NCBI GenBank assembly: GCA_022376925.1
Contig: JAIOJX010000028.1
Coordinates: 73,249,001 to 73,313,000 of the forward strand
Length of the DNA stretch: 64,000 nt
Direction of reading: 5' to 3'
Source: Tragulus kanchil
Lineage: Eukaryota > Chordata > Mammalia > Artiodactyla > Tragulidae
Shown here: positions 1 through 10,405 of the stretch, piece by piece
Numbering within the stretch: the stretch's first letter is position 1
Layout of the letters: every line of letters starts with the position of its first letter
The notes under the pieces: model-generated
Database searches by the model: none
Seen by the model: the letters and a program-made list of their open reading frames with translations, nothing else
What the model was told of the DNA's origin: nothing
Made by a program: the position numbers and the translations under genes

Positions 1-206
1 CTACGTATTTAGGTTTCTGTTATTTGCAGCCAAATGCAATCCTAACTAATGTGTATGTATAGGAGGAGGGATGTATTGCAATCCTGCTGAAACATAAAGC
101 AGGTCCACAACAAATTTATCCTAAGAGGGCTTTGTATTGAAAAGACTTTGTTGTAAATTGGCCCCATAGTCCCTTTCATGAATGCTAAAATTGGAAAAGA
201 AAATAG
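1..206. other. Non-coding, unassigned sequence
   Basis: AT-rich sequence ahead of an L1 tail. The open frames here are short and have no coding character. No gene seen. Confidence 0.5.
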
Positions 207-287
207 GTATGTGCACATGTATAACTGAATCACTTTGCTGTATACCTGAAACTAACGAAACATGGTTAATCAACTTCAGTAAGTTGA
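207..287 (+). mobile_element. LINE L1 3' terminal fragment (bovine-type)
   Basis: The stretch reads like the end of ruminant L1 3' UTRs: a 'gtataactgaatcactttg' block, then 'ctgtatacctgaaactaac', then a decayed 'acaacattgtaaatcaac'-like end. Only about 80 bases are recognisable, so this is a 5'-truncated or eroded copy. The assignment is by recall of the L1_BT 3' end and was not searched. Confidence 0.6.
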
Positions 288-1901
288 AAGGTTAGGACAT
301 GATCAGAGAAGAGAATGGTGTAGACAAAGGCATGGAGGCGGGAACGTGAAAAGTATGATTTTAAATCCTACAAGCTTCCATGAAAACTATACTGTTTTTT
401 TCCCAGCTCATGACAACTGTCAAAATACCATTTTAGATCACTGAGATTCTGCATGTACATTTTAACTTAGCCATGGCTGACCCTTTTGTCTGAGAAAAAT
501 TTTATTTGCACATTCTGTTCGAGCAATAAAAGGATGGATGGAAGACACTGTAATTTTGTGGTATTAATGTAAACAAATTCTTCATTTGTACCCTTTGTCT
601 GTGAGGGAACTTGAAATGTCCAAATACCATATTTATGTTCGTTCCATGATGATTTGGAAGTTGCTGTTTTTAATGACACTGGGATTATAATAAATGCAAT
701 CTCTTTGACTATCATTGCCCACCATGTAATGTGTGATAGTCTTTAATTATATTCCTTGTCAAGCAGAAGACTATTATACACAGGAAATGATAGGGCCTAT
801 GAAGCGATAAGAGTGTGTATTTTGTAAAATTTTCTGCAGTGTGGAAGAATTCTTAATAAATCTTTATTCTGCACTTTACCTTGAGTATTTTAAAAATTGA
901 GTCTATGACATACTTTCTTCATTGATGGTGGAATGGAGAGATTACCTTTCTCCAAGGCTGCCAAGTAATGAATACCATGGGCTTCTTGGCACGTAATCTG
1001 AACAAACTACCTGAATGACTGAACAGACAGAAGGGATTTCAGAAAAGAAATGTAATTAATTAAAAGTGTGCCTAACAAATATCATATTCTCTGCGGATAC
1101 AGAGAAGCTGGCATGATGTGCCTCTGAGGCTGCCCAGGTAGACTGTGTGTTGTTCTACTCTAAACAGTGGCGTTCACATCACAGTCTGGGGAATGGCACC
1201 CTCGTTACTGGGTGGTGCACAACTTCCAAGGCCATCCGAGATTGCCCAGGCCATTCTTTGCTTGTCTTTTGCTTATTGCAGCTGAAGGATCTCTTGCCAA
1301 GTTTCCCTGTGTATTTTGCCTTTCCTCCAGCTCTTACTTTTCCTGCAGCTTTGGCAGTGGGACCTGGTGGCAGTTCTGTTATCCTAGGCTGTCTTTGGCT
1401 GTGTCCTTGAGTTTCTAGATGACCTTGAAGACTGACATTCATATACCCACCGTCTTTGCGGGGTCATTAGTGGGGATATTTTTAACATTTTTTCTCCTTC
1501 CAAATGCCAGGCTTTTCTCTTGCCTATGACTTTTGGCTTCAAAGAGAACCATATTTTGCCTTTGTGGCTTTTCATTAGGGTGACTATATGATATACTGTC
1601 CAATGGAGGACACATTAAAATATTTTATATGGTTATTCTAATACAAGGACACAGAGACCAAACCTGATTCTCTAAGAAAGGTCTATTGATAATGAGACTG
1701 GAATAACAAGAACAAACTCGGACTATCCCAAACACCCAGGGTTGTCTGATCATCTACCTTTCTGTCTCTCCAAGCTGATATACAGCAGGTTCATACCTTT
1801 AAAGGCAGAAGCTCTGTATGGGGTATTTCTATTCAGTTATCAATAGGTAATACACCCCCACCATTACGGTACTTTCTCCAGGCCTATCCGGACCTCCCTC
1901 C
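288..1901. other. Intergenic or intronic DNA without a recognised gene
   Basis: Mostly AT-rich unique sequence. Positions 1140-1440 are somewhat richer in G+C and carry overlapping open frames of 83-87 codons on both strands. None has a recognisable domain, and frames open on both strands suggest base composition rather than coding. Around 1577-1720, 'agggtgactatatgatatac' is faintly like the start of an old DNA transposon, too weak to name. Confidence 0.5.
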
Positions 1902-2802
1902 CTCTCAACAGGATGGCATTGGCATGGCCAGAGGCCTCTAGGGCCCTGTACCAGGCCTGAGGTCTACATGTACTGTGATAGGGGCCTGTACCATACCAGT
2001 TCCAAAACATCTTTGATATTATAGCAGTTCTTTCACTATCTACCCAGTCTCCTTTTCTCCTGGTCATGTATAAACCTAGTCTCAGGACTGTGAAGATACT
2101 CAAGCTTTAGTTTTCTGTTTCATCCCTAGTAAACATGTATGTCGCATTCAATTTTGTAGCTGTTTTGTATACACATCATAAATAGCAAGATATTTATTTA
2201 CGAGAGGAAGGTTTTTTATTTTGTTATCAGCATCACAGAACTTGTGTATGATTATGGTTACTTTAAGCAAGGAGCTTTGAAAGGAGAACTGTGTCTTTCC
2301 TTGTAATCAGCATTGTACAAAGATTGTTTCTGTCTGTGAATCCACTCCCCTGGCTGGAATGTGAAGACAGTTGAGTCAGATTAAGAAAACTATAAAGAAG
2401 AGTTTCAGAGAGTTAGGGCTAAAAAGAAGGAAGAAAAAGATTTTTTTTTTTTCTCAAAAATCACATGGAAAATATTTTAGATTACTAAGTCAAATTAACA
2501 CTTTGTGAGAAGTAGAGAAAAAGAAGAAAAATGAAAATTTTGTGATGGGTGAAAAAAGTCCATTTTTTGAGGGCATTAATTATTAAACTAGGATGAAATT
2601 CCCCCACATAGCAACTGTGAATTGAAGGATAAGCTCTGCATCAAGAACCAATATTTTCATGGCTTTATATAGATGCGAGACCTGAAATATTTTTAAATGC
2701 TAATTGGCATTTAGCAAAGACTTTTGAAAATTTGGTATCTTTTTGGTCATGCCCATAGCTGTGGTTGAGACAGGTGTAAGGGGAGCATAGAAAGTCTCAT
2801 AA

Positions 2803-2965
2803 TGTGGGGTGATGTGGAAAGGGCACATGACCCAGAGTCAAGTGAAAAATCTGGGCTCAAATCCCAGCTCTGCCCCTTGCTATCCAACCTCTCTGTACAA
2901 CAGCTCCCTCACCTTAGAAGAAGGCAAATAATATTTTTTCCATGACATTGTCAAGATTTTACAAC
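2803..2965 (+). mobile_element. MIR SINE (copy 1)
   Basis: An ancient tRNA-derived MIR is visible from 'gtggaaagggcacatgaccc' through 'caaatcccagctctgcccc' to the 'cctctctgtacaacagctcc' region, which matches the MIR core (…cagctctgcc…cttaacctctctg…). It is strongly diverged from consensus and has no detectable target-site duplication, as expected for its age. Confidence 0.8.
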
Positions 2966-3904
2966 TTAATGTACACAAAATGCCTGCTAGCCTGGTACTC
3001 CTAAACTCTCAACAGGATGGCATTGGCATGGCCAGAGGCCTCTAGGGCCCTGTACCAGGCCTGAGGTCTACATGTACTGTGATAGGGCCTGTACCATACC
3101 AGTTCCAAAACATCTTTGATATTATAGCAGTTCTTTCACTATCTACCCAGTCTCCTTTTCTCCTGGTCATGTATAAACCTAGTCTCAGGACTGTGAAGAT
3201 ACTCAAGCTTTAGTTTTCTGTTTCATCCCTAGTAAACATGTATGTCGCATTCAATTTTGTAGCTGTTTTGTATACACATCATAAATAGCAAGATATTTAT
3301 TTACGAGAGGAAGGTTTTTGATTTTGTTATCAGCATCACAGAACTTGTGTATGATTATGGTTACTTTAAGCAAGGAGCTTTGAAAGGAGAACTGTGTCTT
3401 TCCTTGTAATCAGCATTGTACAAAGATTGTTTCTGTCTGTGAATCCACTCCCCTGGCTGGAATGTGAAGACAGTTGAGTCAGATTAAGAAAACTATAAAG
3501 AAGAGTTTCAGAGAGTTAGGGCTAAAAAGAAGGAAGAAAAAGATTTTTTTTTTTTCTAAAAAATCACATGGAAAATATTTTAGATTACTAAGTCAAATTA
3601 ACACTTTGTGAGAAGTAGAGAAAAAGAAGAAAAATGAAAATTTTGTGATGGGTGAAAAAAGTCCATTTTTTGAGGGCATTAATTATTAAACTAGGATGAA
3701 ATTCCCCCACATAGCAACTGTGAATTGAAGGATAAGCTCTGCATCAAGAACCAATATTTTCATGGCTTTATATAGATGCGAGACCTGAAATATTTTTAAA
3801 TGCTAATTGGCATTTAGCAAAGACTTTTGAAAATTTGGTATCTTTTTGGTCATGCCCATAGCTGTGGTTGAGACAGGTGTAAGGGGAGCATAGAAAGTCT
3901 CATA

Positions 3905-4066
3905 ATGTGGGGTGATGTGGAAAGGGCACATGACCCAGAGTCAAGTGAAAAATCTGGGCTCAAATCCCAGCTCTGCCCCTTGCTATCCAACCTCTCTGTA
4001 CAACAGCTCCCTCACCTTAGAAGAAGGCAAATAATATTTTTTCCATGACATTGTCAAGATTTTACA
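3905..4066 (+). mobile_element. MIR SINE (duplicate copy)
   Basis: Second copy of the MIR at 2803, carried by tandem duplication 1. Shared private mutations show it is the same insertion event, not an independent MIR. Confidence 0.8.
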
Positions 4067-4340
4067 ACTTAATGTACACAAAATGCCTGCTAGCCTGGTA
4101 CTCCAATAAACTTGTATCTTAGAACGTGGGTTATTTTGATTCAAAATGTAGGTAGTAGGTACTTAATTTTTAAGAAAGAATTTAAGGCAAAGAGAAAGGA
4201 AGGGCAAATTACATCTGAAAACAGGATGAGCCTCCATGCTTGGGGGTCTGAGGAGAGTGTGGAGAGGTGAAGAAAAGCACACAATTAAAGAAGGAGAAAG
4301 AAGGAAACTGGCAAGCCTAAAGGAGTTGATTTTATATATC

Positions 4341-4543
4341 AGGTGGCACAGTGGTAAAGAATCTACCTGCCGATGCAGGAGATGCAAGAGACATGGTTCA
4401 ATCCCAGGGTTGGGAAGATCCCTTGGAGAAAAAAAAATGGCAAACCCACTCCAGTATTCTTGTCTAGAAAATTCCATGGACAGAGGAGCCTGGTGGCCTA
4501 CAGTCCACAGGGTCACAAAGAGTCAGACACAACTGAGAGACTG

Positions 4544-4545
<2 letters not shown>
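4341..4545 (+). mobile_element. Bov-tA SINE
   Basis: The tRNA-like head ('ggtggcacagtggtaaagaa', 'gttcaatcccagggttggg') is followed by the BovB-derived half ('ccactccagtattcttg', 'ggtcacaaagagtcagacac'). The head start is decayed ('ttatatatcaggtgg' in place of 'gcttccctggtgg'). The 3' end runs straight into a CA microsatellite, a common seed site for these repeats. Confidence 0.9.

Positions 4546-4577
<32 letters not shown>
4546..4577 (+). repeat. (CA)16 microsatellite
   Basis: Uninterrupted CA dinucleotide run attached to the Bov-tA tail. The duplicate at 5613 is one repeat shorter. Confidence 0.97.
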
Positions 4578-4578
<1 letters not shown>

Positions 4579-4801
4579 GAGCAAAGAGCCTCCTGCTATA
4601 CATATAATGCCCTTGCTTCTCTGGAGATCAAAGGGAAAACTAGCAATTTCTGGCCCAAGAGAGGGAAGAAAGGTGTAGTGTTAGAATGACTGCAGCCCAG
4701 GCTCAGTCTTTTCCTGAAATATTTATATCCTTGAGGTCCAGGGGCTCCTGGAGGGGGTGTAAGACTGCAGTCATGAAATTAAAAGATGCTTAAAGAAAGC
4801 T

Positions 4802-5138
4802 ATGACAAACTTAGACAGTGTATTAAAAATCAGAGACATCATTTGCTGACAAAAATTCATATAATCAAAGCTAGTTTTCTTAGTAGTCATGTATGGATGT
4901 GAGAGCTGGACCATAAAGAAGGCTGAGTGCCAAAGAATTGATGCCTTTGAACTGTGGTGTTGGAGAAGGCTTTTGAGAGTCCCATGGGCTGCAAGGAGTT
5001 CAAACTAGTCAATTCTGAAGGAAATCAACCCTGAATATTCATTGGAATGACTGATGTGGAAGCTGAAGCTCTAATACTTTGGCCACCTATGTAAAGAGAC
5101 AACTGGAAAAGAGCCTGATGTTGGGAAAATGGAAAAAA
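4802..5138 (+). mobile_element. BovB LINE 3' fragment, cut by the duplication junction
   Basis: This is the coding end of the BovB (RTE) ORF2. Decayed codons for the stretch around 'GCESWTIKKAERR' are seen at 4885-4945, and 'LWCWRR' at about 4952. It stops at 5138 because the duplication junction lies there. The intact right part is in the second copy (5869-6357). Confidence 0.88.
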
Positions 5139-5407
5139 ATGTACACAAAATGCCTGCTAGCCTGGTACTCCAATAAACTTGTATCTTAGAACGTGGGTTA
5201 TTTTGATTCAAAATGTAGGTAGTAGGTACTTAATTTTTAAGAAAGAATTTAAGGCAAAGAGAAAGGAAGGGCAAATTACATCTGAAAACAGGATGAGCCT
5301 CCATGCTTGGGGGTCTGAGGAGAGTGTGGAGAGGTGAAGAAAAGCACACAATTAAAGAAGGAGAAAGAAGGAAACTGGCAAGCCTAAAGGAGTTGATTTT
5401 ATATATC

Positions 5408-5610
5408 AGGTGGCACAGTGGTAAAGAATCTACCTGCCGATGCAGGAGATGCAAGAGACATGGTTCAATCCCAGGGTTGGGAAGATCCCTTGGAGAAAAA
5501 AAAATGGCAAACCCACTCCAGTATTCTTGTCTAGAAAATTCCATGGACAGAGGAGCCTGGTGGCCTACAGTCCACAGGGTCACAAAGAGTCAGACACAAC
5601 TGAGAGACTG

Positions 5611-5612
<2 letters not shown>
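5408..5612 (+). mobile_element. Bov-tA SINE (duplicate copy)
   Basis: Second copy of the 4341 element inside tandem duplication 2, base for base the same. Confidence 0.9.

Positions 5613-5642
<30 letters not shown>
5613..5642 (+). repeat. (CA)15 microsatellite (duplicate copy)
   Basis: CA run following the duplicated Bov-tA. It is one unit shorter than the run at 4546, which may be an allele difference or read noise. Confidence 0.97.
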
Positions 5643-5643
<1 letters not shown>

Positions 5644-5868
5644 GAGCAAAGAGCCTCCTGCTATACATATAATGCCCTTGCTTCTCTGGAGATCAAAGGG
5701 AAAACTAGCAATTTCTGGCCCAAGAGAGGGAAGAAAGGTGTAGTGTTAGAATGACTGCAGCCCAGGCTCAGTCTTTTCCTGAAATATTTATATCCTTGAG
5801 GTCCAGGGGCTCCTGGAGGGGGTGTAAGACTGCAGTCATGAAATTAAAAGATGCTTAAAGAAAGCTAT

Positions 5869-6357
5869 GACAAACTTAGACAGTGTATTAAAAATCAGAG
5901 ACATCATTTGCTGACAAAAATTCATATAATCAAAGCTAGTTTTCTTAGTAGTCATGTATGGATGTGAGAGCTGGACCATAAAGAAGGCTGAGTGCCAAAG
6001 AATTGATGCCTTTGAACTGTGGTGTTGGAGAAGGCTTTTGAGAGTCCCATGGGCTGCAAGGAGTTCAAACTAGTCAATTCTGAAGGAAATCAACCCTGAA
6101 TATTCATTGGAATGACTGATGTGGAAGCTGAAGCTCTAATACTTTGGCCACCTATGTAAAGAGACAACTCATTGGAAAAGAGCCTGATGTTGGGAAAAAT
6201 GGAAAACAAAAGGAGAAGGGGATGACAGAGGATGAGATGGTTGGATGGCATCACTGAGTCAATGGACATGAGTTTGAGGAAGCTCCAGGAGATGGTGAAG
6301 GACAGGGAAGCTGGGTTGCAAAGAGTCAGACATGACTGAACTACTGAACTGACTGAA
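5869..6357 (+). mobile_element. BovB LINE 3' end (RTE clade)
   Basis: The fragment covers the last part of ORF2 and the 3' end. It opens with 'ttagacagtgtattaaaaa', passes through the region encoding the RT C-terminal domain, and ends 'agagtcagacatgactgaac' then 'tgaactgactgaa', the typical BovB terminus. The frame is broken by indels, so it is dead. BovB mobilises Bov-tA and Bov-A SINEs, which share this 3' end. Confidence 0.92.
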
Positions 6358-6920
6358 GTATGCTTCATGAGGCCCTGTGAACCCCTTGAAATCGAGGGCA
6401 AATTTTGGTAGCTATTTGTGTTTTGGGAGAACAGGCTCCATTGTGTTCTTTGGATTCAACAAGAGCCATCTGGTAGTTAACTTCCTCAGTCTATGCTTCC
6501 CAATGTGTAGCAGTGATACAGTTCTGGGAATTAATATCTGCTCTAAGTAGGTGTGCTTGATCTAACGATAACCCCACATCTTTGCAATACTCAGTTTAAA
6601 TTAGAGAGAATAGAAAAGTAAACCTGATGTACCCATCACTGAGTATTTTTCCTGACTCTTTAAGAGAGAAAAACTGCTCTTCTACTGAAGGCACAGTCTG
6701 AGGAGGCATGTGGCCGAGCCTGGGAACCAGGTGATAACTGTGAAGGCAGGAGTCTGACACTGTGGATTGAAGAACAGAGAGATGGAAAGAACTGCAGTCC
6801 TCACGGCATCAAGGAGCCCCTGGTTCAACCATTTCCTGAAGCCTGATCTCCATCTGGACTTCCCCTTTTGTTACTGATAAAGGTTATGTAATGAACTTGG
6901 GTAGGGTTTTCTGTTACTTT
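6358..6920. other. Unassigned non-coding DNA
   Basis: Unique sequence between BovB and the young SINE. I see no gene, no long frame and no recognised repeat. Confidence 0.5.
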
Positions 6921-6934
6921 TAAACAATCATATC

Positions 6935-7277
6935 AGGCTTCCCCTGGTGGTCCAGTGGGTAAGGACACCGCCTTGCAGTACAAGGAGCACCGGTTCGATC
7001 CCTGGCCTGTGAAGATCCCACGTGCTGCAGAGTGGCTGGACAGATGTGTCCAATTACCGAGCCGGAGCTCTGAAGCGCATGCGCCCAGAGCCTGCGCTCT
7101 GTGACAATAGAGGCCACTGCGATGGGAGGCCCACACGGGCCAAAGAACAAAGATGGATGAAAACAGATAAATGAAAGACCAATGGAGGTGGCCCACCCAC
7201 TCCCCTCCCTCCCCAGCCTGTCCCCTGCCCAAAATAAATAAATAAATAAATAAATGAATCTTTTAAAAATAAATAAA
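6935..7277 (+). mobile_element. Young tRNA-derived SINE with NRF1-like palindrome and AAATA tail (locus 1)
   Basis: The element starts 'ggcttcccctggtggtccag'. An A-box-like block lies at 6948-6958 and a B box 'ggttcgatcc' at 6992-7001, both parts of an internal RNA polymerase III promoter. The body carries GCGCATGCGC at 7075-7084 inside a near-palindrome with arms GCTCTG/CAGAGC. A C-rich tract (about 7197-7228) precedes an (AAATA)n tail. A 14-base target-site duplication 'taaacaatcatatc' flanks it (6921-6934 and 7278-7291). The element differs from Bov-tA in having no BovB-like 3' half. It resembles CHR elements in the head only. Confidence 0.85.
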
Positions 7278-7291
7278 TAAACAATCATATC

Positions 7292-8238
7292 TGAATGGAT
7301 ATAGTGACTCCTGAAGCTGAGAGCCAGTGGTTTATACTACATTAAAAGAAGAATCTTAGAGAATGCTTAAATGAACTATTTCACGGTTAAAACCATTTCA
7401 GCCTACCTGGATAACAACGTCTTTGTATACTTTACTTCATCTACAGTGGTGACATACTATGTGCTTTTCACTTTAATACAAGGAGTGCCCTTGATCCCCT
7501 TTGTAATTGTAATGGGAAGAAGAAACACTGTCACATACAAAGAAGGGGTAGTGTGAAACTTAGGGAGTGTGTGTGTGGGTCTTTAATTATGCACTGTATA
7601 TATTCATGGTTTCACAATAGTTCAGAAAAAGTCATGTATATAAGAAATGTAATCAGGAAGATCCATGATTCAACTGTCTCAAGGCTTCACTGGGCAGGGA
7701 GCTGTCTGCTTTCCGTCTTGATCTACAGTGCTCTTTACTAACCTTTCATTCTAGAGGTAACTCTGCTGCTTCGGTGCCATTGGTAATTGGATGGTCTCTA
7801 GGCACCAACCTACACTGTGTTCTTCCCTTGCCTCTACAATCTGCAAAGGCACAACTAAATCCTAACTTTAGTGGAGGACTATCCACCCTGTACTTTTCTG
7901 ATACCCACTCCTCATCCACACTGAAGAACCTGGGATCGGCACGTTATCTTGCTTTCTCTCTAGCACGTGCTTACCTAAACCCCATATTCTACTTTCAGCT
8001 GCTCTCTGTACCACTGTAGGGCGTGGAAGACTTGGGACAGTAAAGAGGGTAATTTTTGGTCCTCTCCTGGCTAGGTCACAAGAGTCAGACATGACTTAGC
8101 AACCAAACAACAATGATATCAGTGCAAATAATACAATAACAATAACAAGATTTTCTCTCTCTGTAGCCTTTTCCATAATTTTGTGAAGCTGGCCTCTTCC
8201 AACGTTCTAGACAGATAGCTAGGCAAAAGTTTACTCTC
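7292..8238. other. Unassigned DNA with short chance frames
   Basis: Frames of 61-81 codons occur between 7371 and 8092 on both strands without a recognisable domain, splice context or codon bias. They look like chance. The only assigned piece is the SINE remnant at 8073. Confidence 0.5.
8073..8113 (+). mobile_element. Bov-tA/Bov-A2 3' remnant
   Basis: 'aggtcacaagagtcagacat' followed by 'gacttagcaaccaaacaaca' is the terminal 40 bases of Bov-tA/BovB. The rest of the element is missing, so this is a heavily 5'-truncated insertion. Confidence 0.8.
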
Positions 8239-8404
8239 AGAACTCAAAGGAAAATCAGAGAAGAATTCTGTGGGTTTATCCTTCCTGAAATCCTATTTGC
8301 AATTTTATCAATGGGTTGGATTAATGAAGAGAAGTCATAGTATTCTAATTCTACAGATGATACAATGAGAAACAGTTGAACATCAAAACATAAAGGTTAA
8401 AAAC

Positions 8405-8585
8405 CATTGTCTAGTGCTCTCTATATCCATTCTTCTATGTATGTTACATGTATTAACTCACTGAATTCTTATTTCCTAGGTGAGGAACTTCAAGTTACTT
8501 GCCCAAGGTCACTTCGCAAGGGAAGAATAGAGTTTAGGTTTGAATTCAAGTAGACTGGCTCCAAAGTACATGATCCTAGGCATTC
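8405..8585 (+). mobile_element. Ancient MIR/L2-class element
   Basis: 'acatgtattaactcactgaa', 'aggtgaggaacttcaagtta', 'cttgcccaaggtcact' and 'ctggctccaaagtacatg' follow in the order of the widespread mammalian repeat with 'aactgaggc…taacttgcccaaggtcacac…ggctccaaagtcc'. A copy lies at 9490-9668 in the tandem duplicate. Subfamily not assigned. Confidence 0.65.
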
Positions 8586-9489
8586 TGTTTTGATGCCCTC
8601 AGCATGGTGAAGAGTTAAGTCAGTAGAATGGGTATTTTAGATTTGCTCAAACAAACAGTAGAATACAATAGGTAAGTAAAGGCTGATTTTACAATAGACT
8701 ATATGAAAAAGGACAAGACTTTTTGGTTGATCATAAACCAGATTTGAAAGGAAATAAGTCACTTCTAAAATGGTTAACACATCCCCAGACTTCTGGTAAG
8801 AGAAAATATAATTCAGCAGAGAGGAAGTAAATGTTCCACTGTATTCTAACTACTCTAATAAATTATGCCGGAATACTTCATATATCAGATGTGATGCCAA
8901 AGTTCAGAAGCAACACTATCCAACACAAGATGTCAGGAATGTTAGCCAAAATTACGTTCAGTTCAGTGACTTCTGCATATAAAATGAGAGAGAAGTTTTT
9001 CAAAGAAGGCATATAATAGCAGCTTTCAGATATTCCATGAATATCTGGAAGATGCATGGTCTATGGAATGGTTAATATATCGGCTCAAGATCAAAAGAAA
9101 TCATCTAAATATTCAAAGTCTTTCACAATAATCAGGGTTGCCTCATTAAGCAGTGAGCTCCTAGGCAATAGAAGATTCAGGGAGTGTCTGGATGACCATT
9201 TGTTGAATGTCTCATTTGTTGGAAAACCATGTTAATTGAAATACTGTTGCAACAAACCTGTTTTAGGGATCTGGGCTTTCAAAGGTAGTTTTTAGCCCCA
9301 AATCAGAAATCCATATAACTGTTAGAACTCAAAGGAAAATCAGAGAAGAATTCTGTGGGTTTATCCTTCCTGAAATCCTATTTGCAATTTTATCAATGGG
9401 TTGGATTAATGAAGAGAAGTCATAGTATTCTAATTCTACAGATGATACAATGAGAAACAGTTGAACATCAAAACATAAAGGTTAAAAAC

Positions 9490-9668
9490 CATTGTCTAGT
9501 GCTCTCTATATCCATTCTTCTATGTATGTTACATGTATTAACTCACTGAATTCTTATTTCCTAGGTGAGGAACTTCAAGTTACTTGCCCAAGGTCACTCA
9601 AGGGAAGAATAGAGTTTAGGTTTGAATTCAAGTAGACTGGCTCCAAAGTACATGATCCTAGGCATTCT
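9490..9668 (+). mobile_element. Ancient MIR/L2-class element (duplicate copy)
   Basis: Second copy of the 8405 element within tandem duplication 3, with a 3-base loss in the 'aaggtcact' region. Confidence 0.65.
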
Positions 9669-10405
9669 GTTTTGATGCCCTCAGCATGGTGAAGAGTTAA
9701 GTCAGTAGAATGGGTATTTTAGATTTGCTCAAACAAACAGTAGAATACAATAGGTAAGTAAAGGCTGATTTTACAATAGACTATATGAAAAAGGACAAGA
9801 CTTTTTGGTTGATCATAAACCAGATTTGAAAGGAAATAAGTCACTTCTAAAATGGTTAACACATCCCCAGACTTCTGGTAAGAGAAAATATAATTCAGCA
9901 GAGAGGAAGTAAATGTTCCACTGTATTCTAACTACTCTAATAAATTATGCCGGAATACTTCATATATCAGATGTGATGCCAAAGTTCAGAAGCAACACTA
10001 TCCAACACAAGATGTCAGGAATGTTAGCCAAAATTACGTTCAGTTCAGTGACTTCTGCATATAAAATGAGAGAGAAGTTTTTCAAAGAAGGCATATAATA
10101 GCAGCTTTCAGATATTCCATGAATATCTGGAAGATGCATGGTCTATGGAATGGTTAATATATCGGCTCAAGATCAAAAGAAATCATCTAAATATTCAAAG
10201 TCTTTCACAATAATCAGGGTTGCCTCATTAAGCAGTGAGCTCCTAGGCAATAGAAGATTCAGGGAGTGTCTGGATGACCATTTGTTGAATGTCTCATTTG
10301 TTGGAAAACCATGTTAATTGAAATACTGTTGCAACAAACCTGTTTTAGGGATCTGGGCTTTCAAAGGTAGTTTTTAGCCCCAAATCAGAAATCCATATAA
10401 CTGTT

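Larger units (their letters stand above)
1902..4103 (+). repeat. Tandem duplication 1 (about 1.1 kb unit), probable assembly artefact
   Basis: Copy 1 runs 1902-3001 and copy 2 runs 3006-4103. The first recurring block is 'ctctcaacaggatggcattg' at 1902 and 3006. Copy 2 lacks one G in the run at about 1980, and there are a few T/A changes near the oligo-T run. The unit holds unique DNA plus a MIR. The junction 'gtactcctaaactctc' looks like a slightly garbled start of the true downstream 'gtactccaataaacttg', as expected at a low-quality contig end. Confidence 0.9.
4072..6205 (+). repeat. Tandem duplication 2 (1067 bp unit), probable assembly artefact
   Basis: Copy 1 is 4072-5138 and copy 2 is 5139-6205. 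'gtacacaaaatgcctgctag' recurs 1067 bases apart. The unit contains a Bov-tA, a CA microsatellite and part of a BovB. The CA run is 32 bases in copy 1 and 30 in copy 2. At the end of copy 1 a 4-base 'catt' and one A are missing relative to copy 2 (near 5102 and 5125). Copy 1 breaks inside BovB while copy 2 continues to the true BovB 3' end, so copy 2 holds the real right flank. Confidence 0.9.
8239..10405 (+). repeat. Tandem duplication 3 (about 1.08 kb unit), probable assembly artefact
   Basis: Copy 1 is 8239-9323 and copy 2 is 9324-10405. 'agaactcaaaggaaaatcag' recurs at both starts. The only clear change is loss of 3 bases in copy 2 ('cacttcgcaag' to 'cactcaag'), about 270 bases from the junction. 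The content is unique DNA plus an old MIR-like element. Confidence 0.9.

Noticed and set aside
1147..1442. Overlapping open frames of 83-87 codons on both strands
   Set aside because: No domain, no splice-site context I could support, and frames open on both strands point to composition rather than coding.
4163..5583. 117- and 102-codon frames appearing twice 1067 bases apart
   Set aside because: They read through Bov-tA in both directions and repeat only because of tandem duplication 2. Not genes.
6992..7001. B box 'ggttcgatcc' as part of a functional tRNA gene
   Set aside because: It is the tRNA-derived head of a SINE. No complete cloverleaf follows, and the same block recurs in all family members.
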